Assembly (NCBI RefSeq): GCF_022879575.1
Contig: NZ_CP084260.1
Coordinates: 2,108,001-2,172,000 of the forward strand
From: Caballeronia sp. SL2Y3
Lineage (GTDB): Bacteria; Pseudomonadota; Gammaproteobacteria; Burkholderiales; Burkholderiaceae
Reading direction: 5' to 3'
DNA: 64,000 nt
Shown: piece after piece, positions 1 through 11,102 of the stretch
How positions within the stretch are numbered: the stretch's first letter is position 1
Layout: each line of letters opens with the position of its first letter
The notes under the pieces: model-generated
The model's input: only the letters and a program-made list of their open reading frames with translations
The model's database searches: none
Told to the model about the DNA's origin: nothing
Position numbers and translations under genes: made by a program

Positions 1-845
1 GTCGAGCAGCGCTATCCGGATAGCGTCCCACTCAATTCTTATGCAAAGGCAACCGTCTGATTTCATTGCGAAACTGCCCTGCTCCGAAACGTGCCGAATA
101 TTTACACCCCCCTTATCCGGCACGGTTTTCACGTTTTGAAACGGCGCGATCGGGTCCGCAATGCTCGGTTGCCCGTCAAGAAACAGTCCGTGCACGACAA
201 CTACGACCGGCGAAAAGACGACACGCTTCAAGGGACGCATCTGCACGCGTCTTCCCGGACGAGCACGACCATGCGATCGCATGGGTCCACACCTCATCGA
301 ACCGGCGACGACTGCGGTCATGCACTCTGCGACTACCTCGTCATTACACTCATTCACGTCCGGCGCGGACGGATTTAGATGGCTAGGCAGACCAGACTTC
401 CGACGGGCGCCGGCCTCGCCGGCGTGTTGCGTGTAGCCAAATTGCCTAGGTCGTGGCGCGCAACAACTGCGGGCCCGCGTTCTAGCGTCGAGCAACGTTC
501 ACCGGGAGATCGTCGCGTACCGTTCTACGCCCACTCAACCGCTGGATTTATATGGGAAACTGATTTGTTGCAGGACGTTCCGAAATTCACCCCCTTATTC
601 GGCATGCTTTTCATATCGTGAGATAGCGCGTTAAGGCCGGAATGTTGCATGTTTACTTGCGTAGGTCGAGGCGACCCAAGTACTGCGAACCGCACTTATA
701 GCGTGGAGCAACGCTATCCGGATAGCGTCCCTCTTCGTTCTTAGTGTGAGCCAACACCTTGATTTTTCTAGTTAATCAGCATGCTACAAAGCGTGCCGAA
801 TATTCACACCCCCCTTATTCGGCACGCTTTCCACATGGTGAAATG
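1..845. repeat. Three diverged direct repeat units with palindromes
   Basis: Three related units lie before the IS element. The anchor motif GTGCCGAATA or its variant begins at 91, 577 and 793. In units 1 and 3 it follows a GCTATCCGGATAGC palindrome (at 11 and 713) by exactly 80 bases. In unit 2 the palindrome is degenerate, but the preceding AGCAACG motif keeps the same offset of 216 bases from unit 3. Unit 3 is the best preserved: an 18-bp perfect palindrome ACGCTATCCGGATAGCGT at 711-728, then a perfect 15-bp inverted repeat (788-802 and 816-830) around a 13-base spacer rich in C. No gene is recognisable in this stretch. The function is unknown; recombinase or replication-protein sites and old mobile-element ends are all possible. 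Confidence 0.7.
788..830. repeat. Perfect 15-bp inverted repeat
   Basis: AAAGCGTGCCGAATA at 788-802 is the exact reverse complement of the bases at 816-830, with the spacer TTCACACCCCCCT between them. Versions with mismatches occupy the same place in the units near 88-127 and 575-612. There is no flanking T-tract, so it does not look like an ordinary terminator. Confidence 0.8.
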
Positions 846-985
846 CCCCCGGTCAATGGGAACGGTGGTTTCCCCTCCGTGGTGGTGCAACTCAAGCGAC
901 ACGGCGAAAGGCGACGAGCAACGCGGGTATAGGCAAGCGCACGGCTTCTTCCTCGCCTGCCTTGGGTACTGGACTGATGGCCGTC

Positions 986-990
986 CATCG
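986..990. repeat. Target site duplication, left copy (CATCG)
   Basis: CATCG directly abuts the left IS end at 991 and is repeated at 3304-3308 just outside the right end. The 5-bp length suits the IS21 family. Confidence 0.85.
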
Positions 991-1059
991 TGTCAACGTC
1001 GGACCTAGTTTCCCCAAAACTGTCGGAGTAAAAATCCCCACCCTGTATTTGCGTGGTGA

Positions 1060-3167
<2,108 letters not shown>

Positions 3168-3303
3168 CGATATCTCCCCGACGGATGCGAAGGCCTATAT
3201 GGTCGGTGATCGACGGGGCGCCACCGCTTACGCGGCGGCGCCAAACAAAAAACTGGGGAAATTTACTTCGACGAAAATGAGGAGTATCTATCCGACGCTG
3301 ACA

Positions 3304-3308
3304 CATCG
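3304..3308. repeat. Target site duplication, right copy (CATCG)
   Basis: Partner of the CATCG at 986-990. It lies immediately after the right IS end at 3303. Confidence 0.85.
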
Positions 3309-3396
3309 CGACAAGCGTCGACCATCGACTGCATCTCAGGACAAAAGCCGTCGCAGATGATTACGACTGCCACGTCGTCGGATGGCGACGGCAACC

Positions 3397-4677
3397 CTAT
3401 TCGGCGAGCAGTGAAGGCTGGTCCGGTGTGGCATTGTTGACCGTCAGAGCCAACGGTGGACCTTGGAGGACCTCCTTAGGCGCCGATGTTGCCGGTGCTC
3501 CGGTCTCGGCGGCGTTTGCAGGCGTTGCAGTCGGCAACGGGCCGCCTTTTGCAAGTATCCGATAAAACGCCTGCCTGGAGATTTTCAGGCGCTTTGCCGC
3601 CTCTGATTTGACGCCGTTCGCCGCATCAAGAGCCGCAATCGCCCGCTCGAAAGTCACCACAGGTCGCGATAGGCGCTCCGCCGTCGCGAAGGTCGAGATG
3701 TAGGCCGTCGCCTTCGCTGCAAGGCTATGCCCCGCGGCTTCGACCAGCTGTTGCATGGCCCTTTGATGGAGTTCCGGATCGGGCCGATGATCGGGCAGTT
3801 TGATCGGCGCCGGCACCCCGGTTATATCCTCGTACATCTTCTGGAGGTAAGCGTGGCGCAGTCCGTGAACTGTGACGCCCAAGCCACTACGCGTGATGCC
3901 ATCTTTCTGGAGGACGTGATAGAAATGGCGGTACCACCGCTTGAGCGACCAGGGCTCCGGAACCATTGAGCCGGTGCGCGGATTTGCGAGCCTCGCTGCA
4001 CGGATGAGGACTTCGTACTGCCATTCAGCATCGATCGGCACCAGCCGGGGCCTGCCGCCCTTCGTACCATCGATCACGTGCAGGTGGCCCGAGACGCGCA
4101 GGCACTGCAGTGGACGCAGAAGCATGCTTTCTTGGGCTCGCAAGCCGAACGTCGCTTGTAATTCGACTTGGATGGCGACCCACCGATCATGCTCGCAAAG
4201 CCGCGAGATCACTTCGTTGACGTCGACGTTAGCAGCTTCCCACGACTTATCTTCCTGCGCCACGTAATAGCGGCGATAACCGTCGGGCCGCTTGATGTAG
4301 TCATCGACGGTGCCCACGAGCTGGTGCTTTTTCATCCAGGCGGCGAGCGTGCGCCAGTAGGTCAGTTTGTTTTCGACCGTGCCCGGCGCCTGGTCTTTCT
4401 CCGCGACCCAAAGCTTGACAAGAAAGGCGATGTGCTTTTCGCAAAGATTCCAAGGCGACTGTAATGCGAAGCCGCCCTTTCGCAGTTCGCGGAAGCCGGC
4501 AATCAGATGCCGCACGCGATAGGTCTGCGTCTTGATGGAGATTGCGTTCGACGTGACGCGCGTCGTGCTATGGGGTTTTGAAAGGTGGCGATTGAAAAGT
4601 TCGGCGAGCTCTTTGGTGAGCCGCTGAGGGAGCCCCGCGTTGTCCAACAGGGGTGAGAAACTGAGTTGGATCTTCAT
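3397..4677 (-). CDS. Tyrosine recombinase/integrase with C-terminal HTH
   Basis: A 426-aa site-specific recombinase. Counting from the ATG at 4677, the catalytic residues are R180 in FGLRAQES, H271 and R274 in HGLRHAYL, H317 in AAGHS and the nucleophile Y326 in TAYIST. The first 150 residues form the SAM-like core-binding part. An unusual extra is a Fis-like helix-turn-helix after the catalytic domain (SEAAKRLKISRQAFYRIL), followed by an Ala/Pro/Thr-rich tail. An upstream TTG at 4773 would add 32 residues that do not resemble the family start (MKIQLSFSPLL), so I prefer the ATG; neither has a strong ribosome site. No excisionase, tRNA or clear att core was found beside it. It is either a mobile-element relic or a resident recombinase. 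Confidence 0.8.
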   Translation of the reverse strand: MKIQLSFSPLLDNAGLPQRLTKELAELFNRHLSKPHSTTRVTSNAISIKTQTYRVRHLIAGFRELRKGGFALQSPWNLCEKHIAFLVKLWVAEKDQAPGTVENKLTYWRTLAAWMKKHQLVGTVDDYIKRPDGYRRYYVAQEDKSWEAANVDVNEVISRLCEHDRWVAIQVELQATFGLRAQESMLLRPLQCLRVSGHLHVIDGTKGGRPRLVPIDAEWQYEVLIRAARLANPRTGSMVPEPWSLKRWYRHFYHVLQKDGITRSGLGVTVHGLRHAYLQKMYEDITGVPAPIKLPDHRPDPELHQRAMQQLVEAAGHSLAAKATAYISTFATAERLSRPVVTFERAIAALDAANGVKSEAAKRLKISRQAFYRILAKGGPLPTATPANAAETGAPATSAPKEVLQGPPLALTVNNATPDQPSLLAE

Positions 4678-6212
4678 GACCGTCGCATCAAAGGCGACGT
4701 TCTCACCTATCAGAAGAACGTCCCGGGTTGTAGAAATACTGCACGCTTTGCTTTCCGGGATCTTAGAGATCAAATTTCGATTCGCCCGGCGCAGGGAAGC
4801 ACTGCCGCCTGATGATCCATGCGTCGGATAGACCGAAGCACGGCTACTTGACCGCAGGCGTTAGCCTGTCGAGCCAAGCAATTCCTTTTGCGCTTTTTGG
4901 TATCGGCAGCGCGAGCCGACAGAATGGGATCCAGAAATCCGCACACGAGGTGCAAGTGATTTCCCGTCTTGCGAGCTTGTTCATCACGGCCGCCTCGATT
5001 TGGAACCGCGCGAATCAAGCTTGGCGAGAGTCGCCTTCGACGAAAGGCATAAGTGACGTTCGCACTGTCCGTGCGAAGTTGTTCTCAGACGATGCGAAAC
5101 TGCGTTTCGCTTGCAAAGCCAGTGCTGACGCCGTTCTCCGAGCACTCAGTTTTCGGCACGGCGCACATGGCCAGATCGCAGGGTCACTGCGCGGGCGAAG
5201 AAGGTAGCGTCCGTCGGACGCTATTCGAACAGAAATGTAGTGCGTTGCACTAAGGTCGATGCGTTGGAACGCGGATAGGTGAATTGGATGATGCGCTTTC
5301 TAGCGCCGATTTGGCGGTGGAAAGCTCACGATTTCGATACCCCTTTCGGCCTATGCGCCGGCGCGCATCCTCAAGTACGAGGAGGGCTGCCGCTATAATT
5401 CGGAACCGATGCATCGCCAGTAAACGCCCTTCCGTTCAGCCTTCGTCGCGACCGGCGCTGACTGGGACCTGCCTGGTCAGCCATATCCTGCAGACATCGG
5501 TACATCGGCCTTCAGCGCCGCTTGGTTGTCAACGGTGCTACGTCGATACGCTCCCGGGCATGATCCCAAAGCTTCGGTGCTCGCAGCTTCCGGCGGTCTG
5601 TTCGAAAGCTAGCTCGTTCCCGCATGGTCGTTCCCGTCGTACGACAGTGGTTATGGAGGATCAGTCCAAGCGGTCGACCTTGGCAAGAGCAGAAGGCAAC
5701 TGCACGCTTTCAAGTGCAGCCTTCAGCTTCTGCACATTCCCGTAGGTTAGCGCGAGCAGCACGCGGTAAATGCACTCCCTGACGCGGCAAGTTTTTGCAC
5801 ATTGGAATTATCATGATATAGGCCGATCGGCGAAAAGAAGCGCAAAAACGTTCCCTTTCCGCTGCACGACGCACCCGATTCGTGGTAGGCGATCCTGGGC
5901 GCGCCCATCCTATCTCACTGGGTCGGCATGAGCGGGGAATTGCACCGTCGGCGGTAGAACGACGATGCGAGTTCCCATTCTCATCTTGCCGGGTTTTGGA
6001 ACACCCCTTTCGCAACGGCAAGCCTTCAATAACCATTGCGGAGCTTCTTCCCGACTGTGCCCGGTGCTCGGTCTCGCTGGCTCGGCACCCCTCACCGCGA
6101 GTCGAGCGTTCGACGTGCGTGCAACGAGCCGACGGTGCGGCGATAGACGATCATCAGACGGTCATCGACTCGTGCGCGGTTGCGCTGCGTCGTTCTAATA
6201 AGTACGTCGAGT
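4678..6212. other. Gene-poor stretch between integrase and glycan locus
   Basis: About 1.5 kb with no open frame that resembles a protein family. It contains several short hairpins: TTCGCAC-TGTCC-GTGCGAA near 5059-5077, GCGAAAC-TGC-GTTTCGC near 5096-5112, and AGCGTCCG-T-CGGACGCT at 5206-5222. A short leftward frame near 5697-5830 (containing LTYGNVQKLKAAL) could be the tail of a decayed gene, but I could not name it. Base composition looks less GC-rich than the housekeeping genes further right, which fits degraded mobile DNA. Confidence 0.5.
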
Positions 6213-7649
6213 TCACTGAAGGTAGAAACGCTGAATGACCAGCGGAACAAGCGAAGCAAAGCTGAACAGCGGAAATATCGCGACTAAGAACACGATGAGC
6301 GAGCGGCACATAACAAGAACTCGTGACTGCGCGGGCGAATGCGAACGCAGTGACGGCAAGGCCAGGGCAACCAGCGGAAACACCGCGAGGAAATAACGGC
6401 CTTGCACGCCGTCCACGACTGTGCCGCCCACCGCCGTCCACGCGAGGTAAAGCGATGCGAAGATCATGACGATCGTTGCGAGCACCGCTAGAAGCGGAAC
6501 CGCTGATAGCGCCCGCTTGCCGGTCGGAGCGTCACCGTAAATCAGACCACTGACGGCCAACGCAAAACAAAGCATCACGAATGCGACGACGTAATAACCG
6601 CGGTGAAAGTAGGTATCCAGCCAACCGAGCGCGCCGACGAAGCTCTGGAAATAGAAGACTCCGTTCAGCTTCAATGTCGTGGCGGCGATTGCAAACACTT
6701 GGCCGGGATGATGGAAAAGATAGAGGAGTTGCCCCGACACCGAATGAGAAGGCCCGAAGTCGGACCACGCGTGGTATCCGAACGCAATCACCGCCAAGGC
6801 CGACAACGCGACCGTCATCGCAATGAAGGTGAGGCGGCGACTCCACTCATACTTGTCCGGCCGGCCGGACATGTTCAGTCCCGGATGCAGCACCATGACG
6901 AGCAAACCTGCAAGAGGCGGCCGCGCCGATATGCAGATCACGAGCGCCGCGACAACCAGCGCAGCGTACTTGCCGGCGAACGGGCGCTGATCGTGAATCA
7001 GTCTGTCCATCGCAGCGATGATGAGGAAACACAGCGGCAGCACAGTGACCTCCTGGCTCACCGACGAATAGATCATCATCGTGGTCGGCAATGACGCGGT
7101 CGCGAAAAGGAGAATGGAAGTGCGGCGAGAAATGGCGACAGCCAGAGCCGTCAATGCGATGCTGAACAGGAGCCCCGCTGCGCAGGCGAGCGCATATGTG
7201 CTGTGGACGCGCATGCCGGCCACGCGCCCCGCAACGATGGCAAGAGCCTGCGGCACGTAGGCGAACGCGGGATAGATCGCGGTATTCGGAAAGCCGACTC
7301 TTTCCATGCGCCCGGACCAGACGAGGTCGTCAGTGGCCTTTCGCAAAGCATTCGTCGCCTTGACGTCCGCGTGAAACGGAATCTTCGAATACGCGTTCGC
7401 AAAGGCAATAGCCGAAGCGTCGACGTCCCCGCCCGATGTATCGTCGTATCTCTGTCCGAACCAATGACCCTCCGCGATCTGCGCGGAGCGAAAGAAATGC
7501 GCGAGCGCGTCCGGCGTCTGAAACGGTGGAGTAGCCAGCAGAAGAAAGAGCCCGGATGCCAGCGAATAGACCAGTAATAGCGCGCAGAGCTTTACGGCAA
7601 GTGCTAGCCGCGCAATCTGGTGAAACGTTGAAGCGGATTCCGTCGGCAT
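6213..7649 (-). CDS. DUF2142-family polytopic membrane protein
   Basis: A 478-aa protein with about ten hydrophobic segments. After the first membrane helix comes ATPPFQTPDALAHFFRSAQI, which matches the DUF2142 signature. DUF2142 proteins resemble GT-C glycosyltransferases, which use polyprenyl-phosphate sugars on the outer face of the inner membrane, and they are common in surface-glycan loci. I chose the ATG at 7649 because the extra 53 residues of the longer frame are not membrane-like and would run into the divergent neighbour. It is read away from the GtrB-like gene, with about 260 bases of shared promoter space. The sugar it handles cannot be read from the sequence. Confidence 0.7.
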   Translation of the reverse strand: MPTESASTFHQIARLALAVKLCALLLVYSLASGLFLLLATPPFQTPDALAHFFRSAQIAEGHWFGQRYDDTSGGDVDASAIAFANAYSKIPFHADVKATNALRKATDDLVWSGRMERVGFPNTAIYPAFAYVPQALAIVAGRVAGMRVHSTYALACAAGLLFSIALTALAVAISRRTSILLFATASLPTTMMIYSSVSQEVTVLPLCFLIIAAMDRLIHDQRPFAGKYAALVVAALVICISARPPLAGLLVMVLHPGLNMSGRPDKYEWSRRLTFIAMTVALSALAVIAFGYHAWSDFGPSHSVSGQLLYLFHHPGQVFAIAATTLKLNGVFYFQSFVGALGWLDTYFHRGYYVVAFVMLCFALAVSGLIYGDAPTGKRALSAVPLLAVLATIVMIFASLYLAWTAVGGTVVDGVQGRYFLAVFPLVALALPSLRSHSPAQSRVLVMCRSLIVFLVAIFPLFSFASLVPLVIQRFYLQ

Positions 7650-7912
7650 GAGAGTTGAGTTCGATTGAGTTCGGGATCCACAGCGGCTTCGAGTCCGCGC
7701 ATGCCCGCCTATCAGGGCCGGTGGCCGGCATTCTAGCGCGCTGCTGTCCTTCGCCGGCGGTCCCGGTCGAGCGAAGCGCAGCGCATTGCCAGCCGTCGTC
7801 AGCCGCATACCCAGGCACGCCTTGTCGAGCGGCCGACCACAACGACTACAATACGCACGCCGGCGCAGCCCTCGTTCGCCAGCCGCAGCCTTGTACTCAA
7901 TGTCGAGTGTCT

Positions 7913-8866
7913 ATGCTTCAATCCACAAAACCGCTTCGCACCGCTGTCGTCATTCCTTGCTACAACGAGGCCGCTGCGATTGCGACCGTCGTGAGCGACT
8001 TTCGAACAAGTCTGCCGTACGCGGACATCGTCGTGTTCGACAACAATTCGAGCGATGACACCGCCGGCGTCGCACGGAATGCGGGCGCAAGCGTCATATC
8101 CGTCTCGCTGCAGGGAAAGGGCAACGTCGTGCGCAGGATGTTCGCAGACGTCGATGCGGACATTTACGTCATGGTAGACGGCGATGCAACCTACGATGCG
8201 TCGGCGGCACCCGCGCTGATCGAGACGCTTCTTCGCAACCGGCTCGACATGGTGGTCGGCTCTCGCTTGTCCGACGAGCAAACCGCCTATCGCCTCGGGC
8301 ACCGGTTCGGCAACGTGTTGCTGACGCAATGCGCGGCTGCCATCTTCGGCCGGACATTCAAGGACATGCTGTCGGGCTACCGGGTCTTCTCGCGGCGGTT
8401 CGCCCGGAGCTTTCCTGCCCACTCGGCGGGTTTCGAGATCGAGACCGAGTTGACGGTCCATGCGTTGGGCCTGCGCATGCCGGTTGCAGAGATCGTGACG
8501 AACTACAAGTCGCGCCCGGAAGGCTCGACGAGCAAGCTCAACACCTATCGCGACGGACTGCGGATCTTGCTCATGATCGGCAGGTTGTTCAAGTCGGAAA
8601 AGCCACGGGCTTTCTTCACGGCCGGCTTCGTCGTCTGCACGCTGATGTCGGTCGGCTTCGCGATTCCGGTGTTCGAAACCTTCGTCGAGACGGGGCTGGT
8701 ACCGAGGATTCCTACCGTGATCCTGAGCAGCGGCCTCATGCTGCTGGGCGCCATCCTGCTTATTTGCGGCATCGTGCTGGATACCGTCACACGGGGGCGC
8801 AATGAGATGAAGCACCTCGCTTATCTGTCCGTCCCCCCGCTTCCGAGTGAAATCGACAATGACTGA
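7913..8866 (+). CDS. GtrB-like polyprenyl-phosphate glycosyltransferase (GT2)
   Basis: A 317-aa family-2 glycosyltransferase. The nucleotide-sugar fold starts at TAVVIPCYNEA (residues 10-20), with the DxD-type motif DGDATYD near residue 85 and a conserved FKDMLSGYR further on. Two membrane segments close the protein at about residues 230-300. This layout matches GtrB/DPM1-like enzymes that load a sugar onto polyprenyl phosphate at the inner face of the inner membrane. The next gene, a GtrA-like flippase, overlaps its 3' end by 8 bases. The start at 7913 is the first codon that leaves only the GT2 domain; the longer frame adds 86 residues of low-complexity sequence. Confidence 0.85.
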   Translation: MLQSTKPLRTAVVIPCYNEAAAIATVVSDFRTSLPYADIVVFDNNSSDDTAGVARNAGASVISVSLQGKGNVVRRMFADVDADIYVMVDGDATYDASAAPALIETLLRNRLDMVVGSRLSDEQTAYRLGHRFGNVLLTQCAAAIFGRTFKDMLSGYRVFSRRFARSFPAHSAGFEIETELTVHALGLRMPVAEIVTNYKSRPEGSTSKLNTYRDGLRILLMIGRLFKSEKPRAFFTAGFVVCTLMSVGFAIPVFETFVETGLVPRIPTVILSSGLMLLGAILLICGIVLDTVTRGRNEMKHLAYLSVPPLPSEIDND

Positions 8867-9251
8867 CTGGCAGTCTCAGTTCGTTCGCTTCGGGGTTGCG
8901 GGAGCCATTGGCTTTCTCGTCGACGCTGGCGTGCTCTATGCGGCGTTGGGCCTTGGCGCCGGGCCGCACCTCGGACGCGTCATCTCGTTCCTTTGCGCTG
9001 CCTTCGTCACCTGGCGAATCAACCGGCGCTTTACGTTCACGGCGGACACAGGACGCTCGGCCTGGCGCGAATGGATCGAATATCTGCTCGCGATGTCGGC
9101 GGGCGGCGCGGTCAATTACGTCGCATACGCGATCGCCCTGCACTTTTTGCATGACGGCGCTTATCGCCCAGGAACGGCAGTCGCCATCGGTTCGCTTGCA
9201 GGCATGTGTGTGAATTTCGCGGCAGCCAAGTTCTGGGCCTTCAGAACCTAA
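8859..9251 (+). CDS. GtrA-family flippase-like protein
   Basis: A 130-aa protein with four predicted membrane helices and the GtrA hallmarks: an N-terminal FVRFGVAGAIGFLVDAGVLY, a central WRINRRFTF and a C-terminal NFAAAKFWAF. GtrA proteins are thought to move the polyprenyl-linked sugar made by GtrB to the periplasm. The ATG at 8859 sits inside the end of the GtrB-like gene, so the two are translationally coupled. Confidence 0.85.
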   Translation: MTDWQSQFVRFGVAGAIGFLVDAGVLYAALGLGAGPHLGRVISFLCAAFVTWRINRRFTFTADTGRSAWREWIEYLLAMSAGGAVNYVAYAIALHFLHDGAYRPGTAVAIGSLAGMCVNFAAAKFWAFRT

Positions 9252-9269
9252 GAAGCACTGCACATCTCG

Positions 9270-10946
9270 ATGGATACGACAACGGCAAGCGATCGGACGC
9301 ATAGATTCCGACGCATCGACATGAACAGCCCGCGGTCGCTCATGCGCGCGTCCTGGATCGTTCCGCTGGTTTTCGGCCTGTTCTCCGTGGCTCAGGGCGC
9401 GGACGCCAACTGGGACTTGCGCAACTATCACCTGTACAACGCTTTTGCCTTTCTTCACGGAAGGCTGTCGGTCGACCTGGCTCCTGCTGGTATGCAGAGC
9501 TATTTCAATCCGCTGCTGGACGTGCCGTATTACCTGATGACGATGCATCTGCCGGCGATGCTGGTCGGCTTCATCATGGGGGTCATGCATGGTCTGAACT
9601 TCGTCCTGCTGCTCGGAATCTGCCGTCTCACGCTGGACGATCTGCCCGAGACTGCGAAGTATCGAACGCCTTTCTGGCTCGCGATCGCCGGCTGTCTGAC
9701 GGCCAACTTCCTGTCTGGCATCGGCAACAGCATGGGCGACGACACGACGGCGCTTTTCAGCCTCGGCGCGCTGTACATGCTGCTGAAGGTGTGGCCGCGA
9801 CTGCCGCAGTCCAGCATGCGCGTCATGGCGATGGTGGTGATCGCAGGATTCGTCTCCGGAGCAGGCGCCGGCCTCAAGCTGACGACAGCCGTGTTCTCAG
9901 TCGCGCTCTGCGTCGGACTGCTCGTCGCTCCCGTCTCGTTGCCTAGGCGAGTGTTGACCGCGTTCCTGTTCGGCGTGGGCGTCCTGGCGGGACTCGCGCT
10001 CACTGGGGGATTCTGGTTCGTGGAGATGTGGCATCGGTACGGCAATCCGCTCTATCCGCAGTTCAGTTCCATCTTTCCGAGTCCGCTCACCTCATCGGTG
10101 GCGATCGTGGATACCGTCTGGTTTCCTAAGAACGTGTGGGAATCCCTCGCGTGGCCATTCATATTTTCATTTGATCCGCGCCGTGTCGGACAAGCCCGAT
10201 TGCATCAAGTGATATGGGCTTTGGCTTACGTTTGCTTCTGGTGGTGGGTGGGCGCGCGCGCACTTGGGCGGATTAGACACAAAGAGAGTCCGCCGTTGCC
10301 GTCCCGTGGCCGATACGTCATCGCGTATGTCGCAATCGGCTATGTCGTGTGGATGAAGGTCTTCAGCATTCAGCGCTACCTTGTCTCGATCGAGCTCTGT
10401 CTGCCTCTCGTTATCTATCTGATGCTTCGCCAGACGACGACCTATGAGCGAGCGACCAGGCTAGCCAAGCGAGCATTTATCGCCTGCTCCGTCCTGGTCG
10501 TGGCTGGCGGCGCGCATTCGTGGGGGCATGAACGTTGGTCGGGCAGAATGTTTTCTATCGATCTGCCTCCCCTCTCCGCTGCCGAAAGGACGACGGTCAT
10601 CCTGACCGCCGGCGACCCGCCGCTGGGGTGGCTCGTGCCCCTGTTCCCCGAATCGGTCGCATTCGCCACCATCCGATCAGCTTTTCCCCAAGCGCGGCCT
10701 GCATACGACGAACGGCTTCACGCGATGGCGCGTTCGCGCGGCGGACCGGTGTATGCGCTGATCCCGGCTTATCTGGACAAAGGCGATTACGATTCCGCGC
10801 GAAACGCGCGCGAGATAGCGGACTCGAAGACTGCTCTCGCAGACTATGGCTTCGTGCTCGACGTCGGTTCTTGCAAGCTGTACGACGCCCGGATTGGAGC
10901 GGGCGTCTATCCGTATCAGTGGTGCCGCGTCGCGAGTGCGCGGTAG
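9270..10946 (+). CDS. Polytopic membrane protein, GT-C-like, third Gtr-type component
   Basis: A 558-aa protein with ten or more membrane segments and a soluble C-terminal part of about 110 residues. An early acidic loop (GADANWDLRNYHLYNAF, ending in a QSYFNPL motif) resembles the first periplasmic loop of GT-C glycosyltransferases, where the catalytic Asp usually sits. It follows the GtrB- and GtrA-like genes by 18 bases on the same strand, the place held by the serotype-specific glucosyltransferase in phage-type gtr operons. The role is therefore inferred: transfer of the flipped sugar onto the glycan. An alternative start at 9321 would remove 17 residues. Confidence 0.55.
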   Translation: MDTTTASDRTHRFRRIDMNSPRSLMRASWIVPLVFGLFSVAQGADANWDLRNYHLYNAFAFLHGRLSVDLAPAGMQSYFNPLLDVPYYLMTMHLPAMLVGFIMGVMHGLNFVLLLGICRLTLDDLPETAKYRTPFWLAIAGCLTANFLSGIGNSMGDDTTALFSLGALYMLLKVWPRLPQSSMRVMAMVVIAGFVSGAGAGLKLTTAVFSVALCVGLLVAPVSLPRRVLTAFLFGVGVLAGLALTGGFWFVEMWHRYGNPLYPQFSSIFPSPLTSSVAIVDTVWFPKNVWESLAWPFIFSFDPRRVGQARLHQVIWALAYVCFWWWVGARALGRIRHKESPPLPSRGRYVIAYVAIGYVVWMKVFSIQRYLVSIELCLPLVIYLMLRQTTTYERATRLAKRAFIACSVLVVAGGAHSWGHERWSGRMFSIDLPPLSAAERTTVILTAGDPPLGWLVPLFPESVAFATIRSAFPQARPAYDERLHAMARSRGGPVYALIPAYLDKGDYDSARNAREIADSKTALADYGFVLDVGSCKLYDARIGAGVYPYQWCRVASAR

Positions 10947-11102
10947 TTGACCGCTCGCGAAGATAAAACGCTTCGTATCGCGAGTGGGCGCGCCAATAGC
11001 GCATGGCTTTTGCGCTTCGCTGGGCCGCCGTCGAAGATCAGATGCAGCAGCTCGGCCCGGGCCTCGCTCACGAAAGTGGACGACGCCCGGCGTTCACCCA
11101 TA

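Noticed and set aside
1..845. CRISPR array
   Set aside because: Repeat units are long, only three, diverged and unevenly spaced (486 and 216 bases), and no cas gene is nearby.
3309..4676. tRNA gene as integration site of the recombinase
   Set aside because: No cloverleaf-like segment or CCA end was found on either side of the integrase gene.
5697..5830. Short leftward frame containing LTYGNVQKLKAAL as a transposase tail
   Set aside because: It is under 50 codons, has no start context and could not be tied to a transposase family.
10954..10984. Terminator between the GT-C-like gene and wzt
   Set aside because: CTCGCGA and TCGCGAG form a 7-bp stem, but the loop is 17 bases and no T-run follows on either strand.
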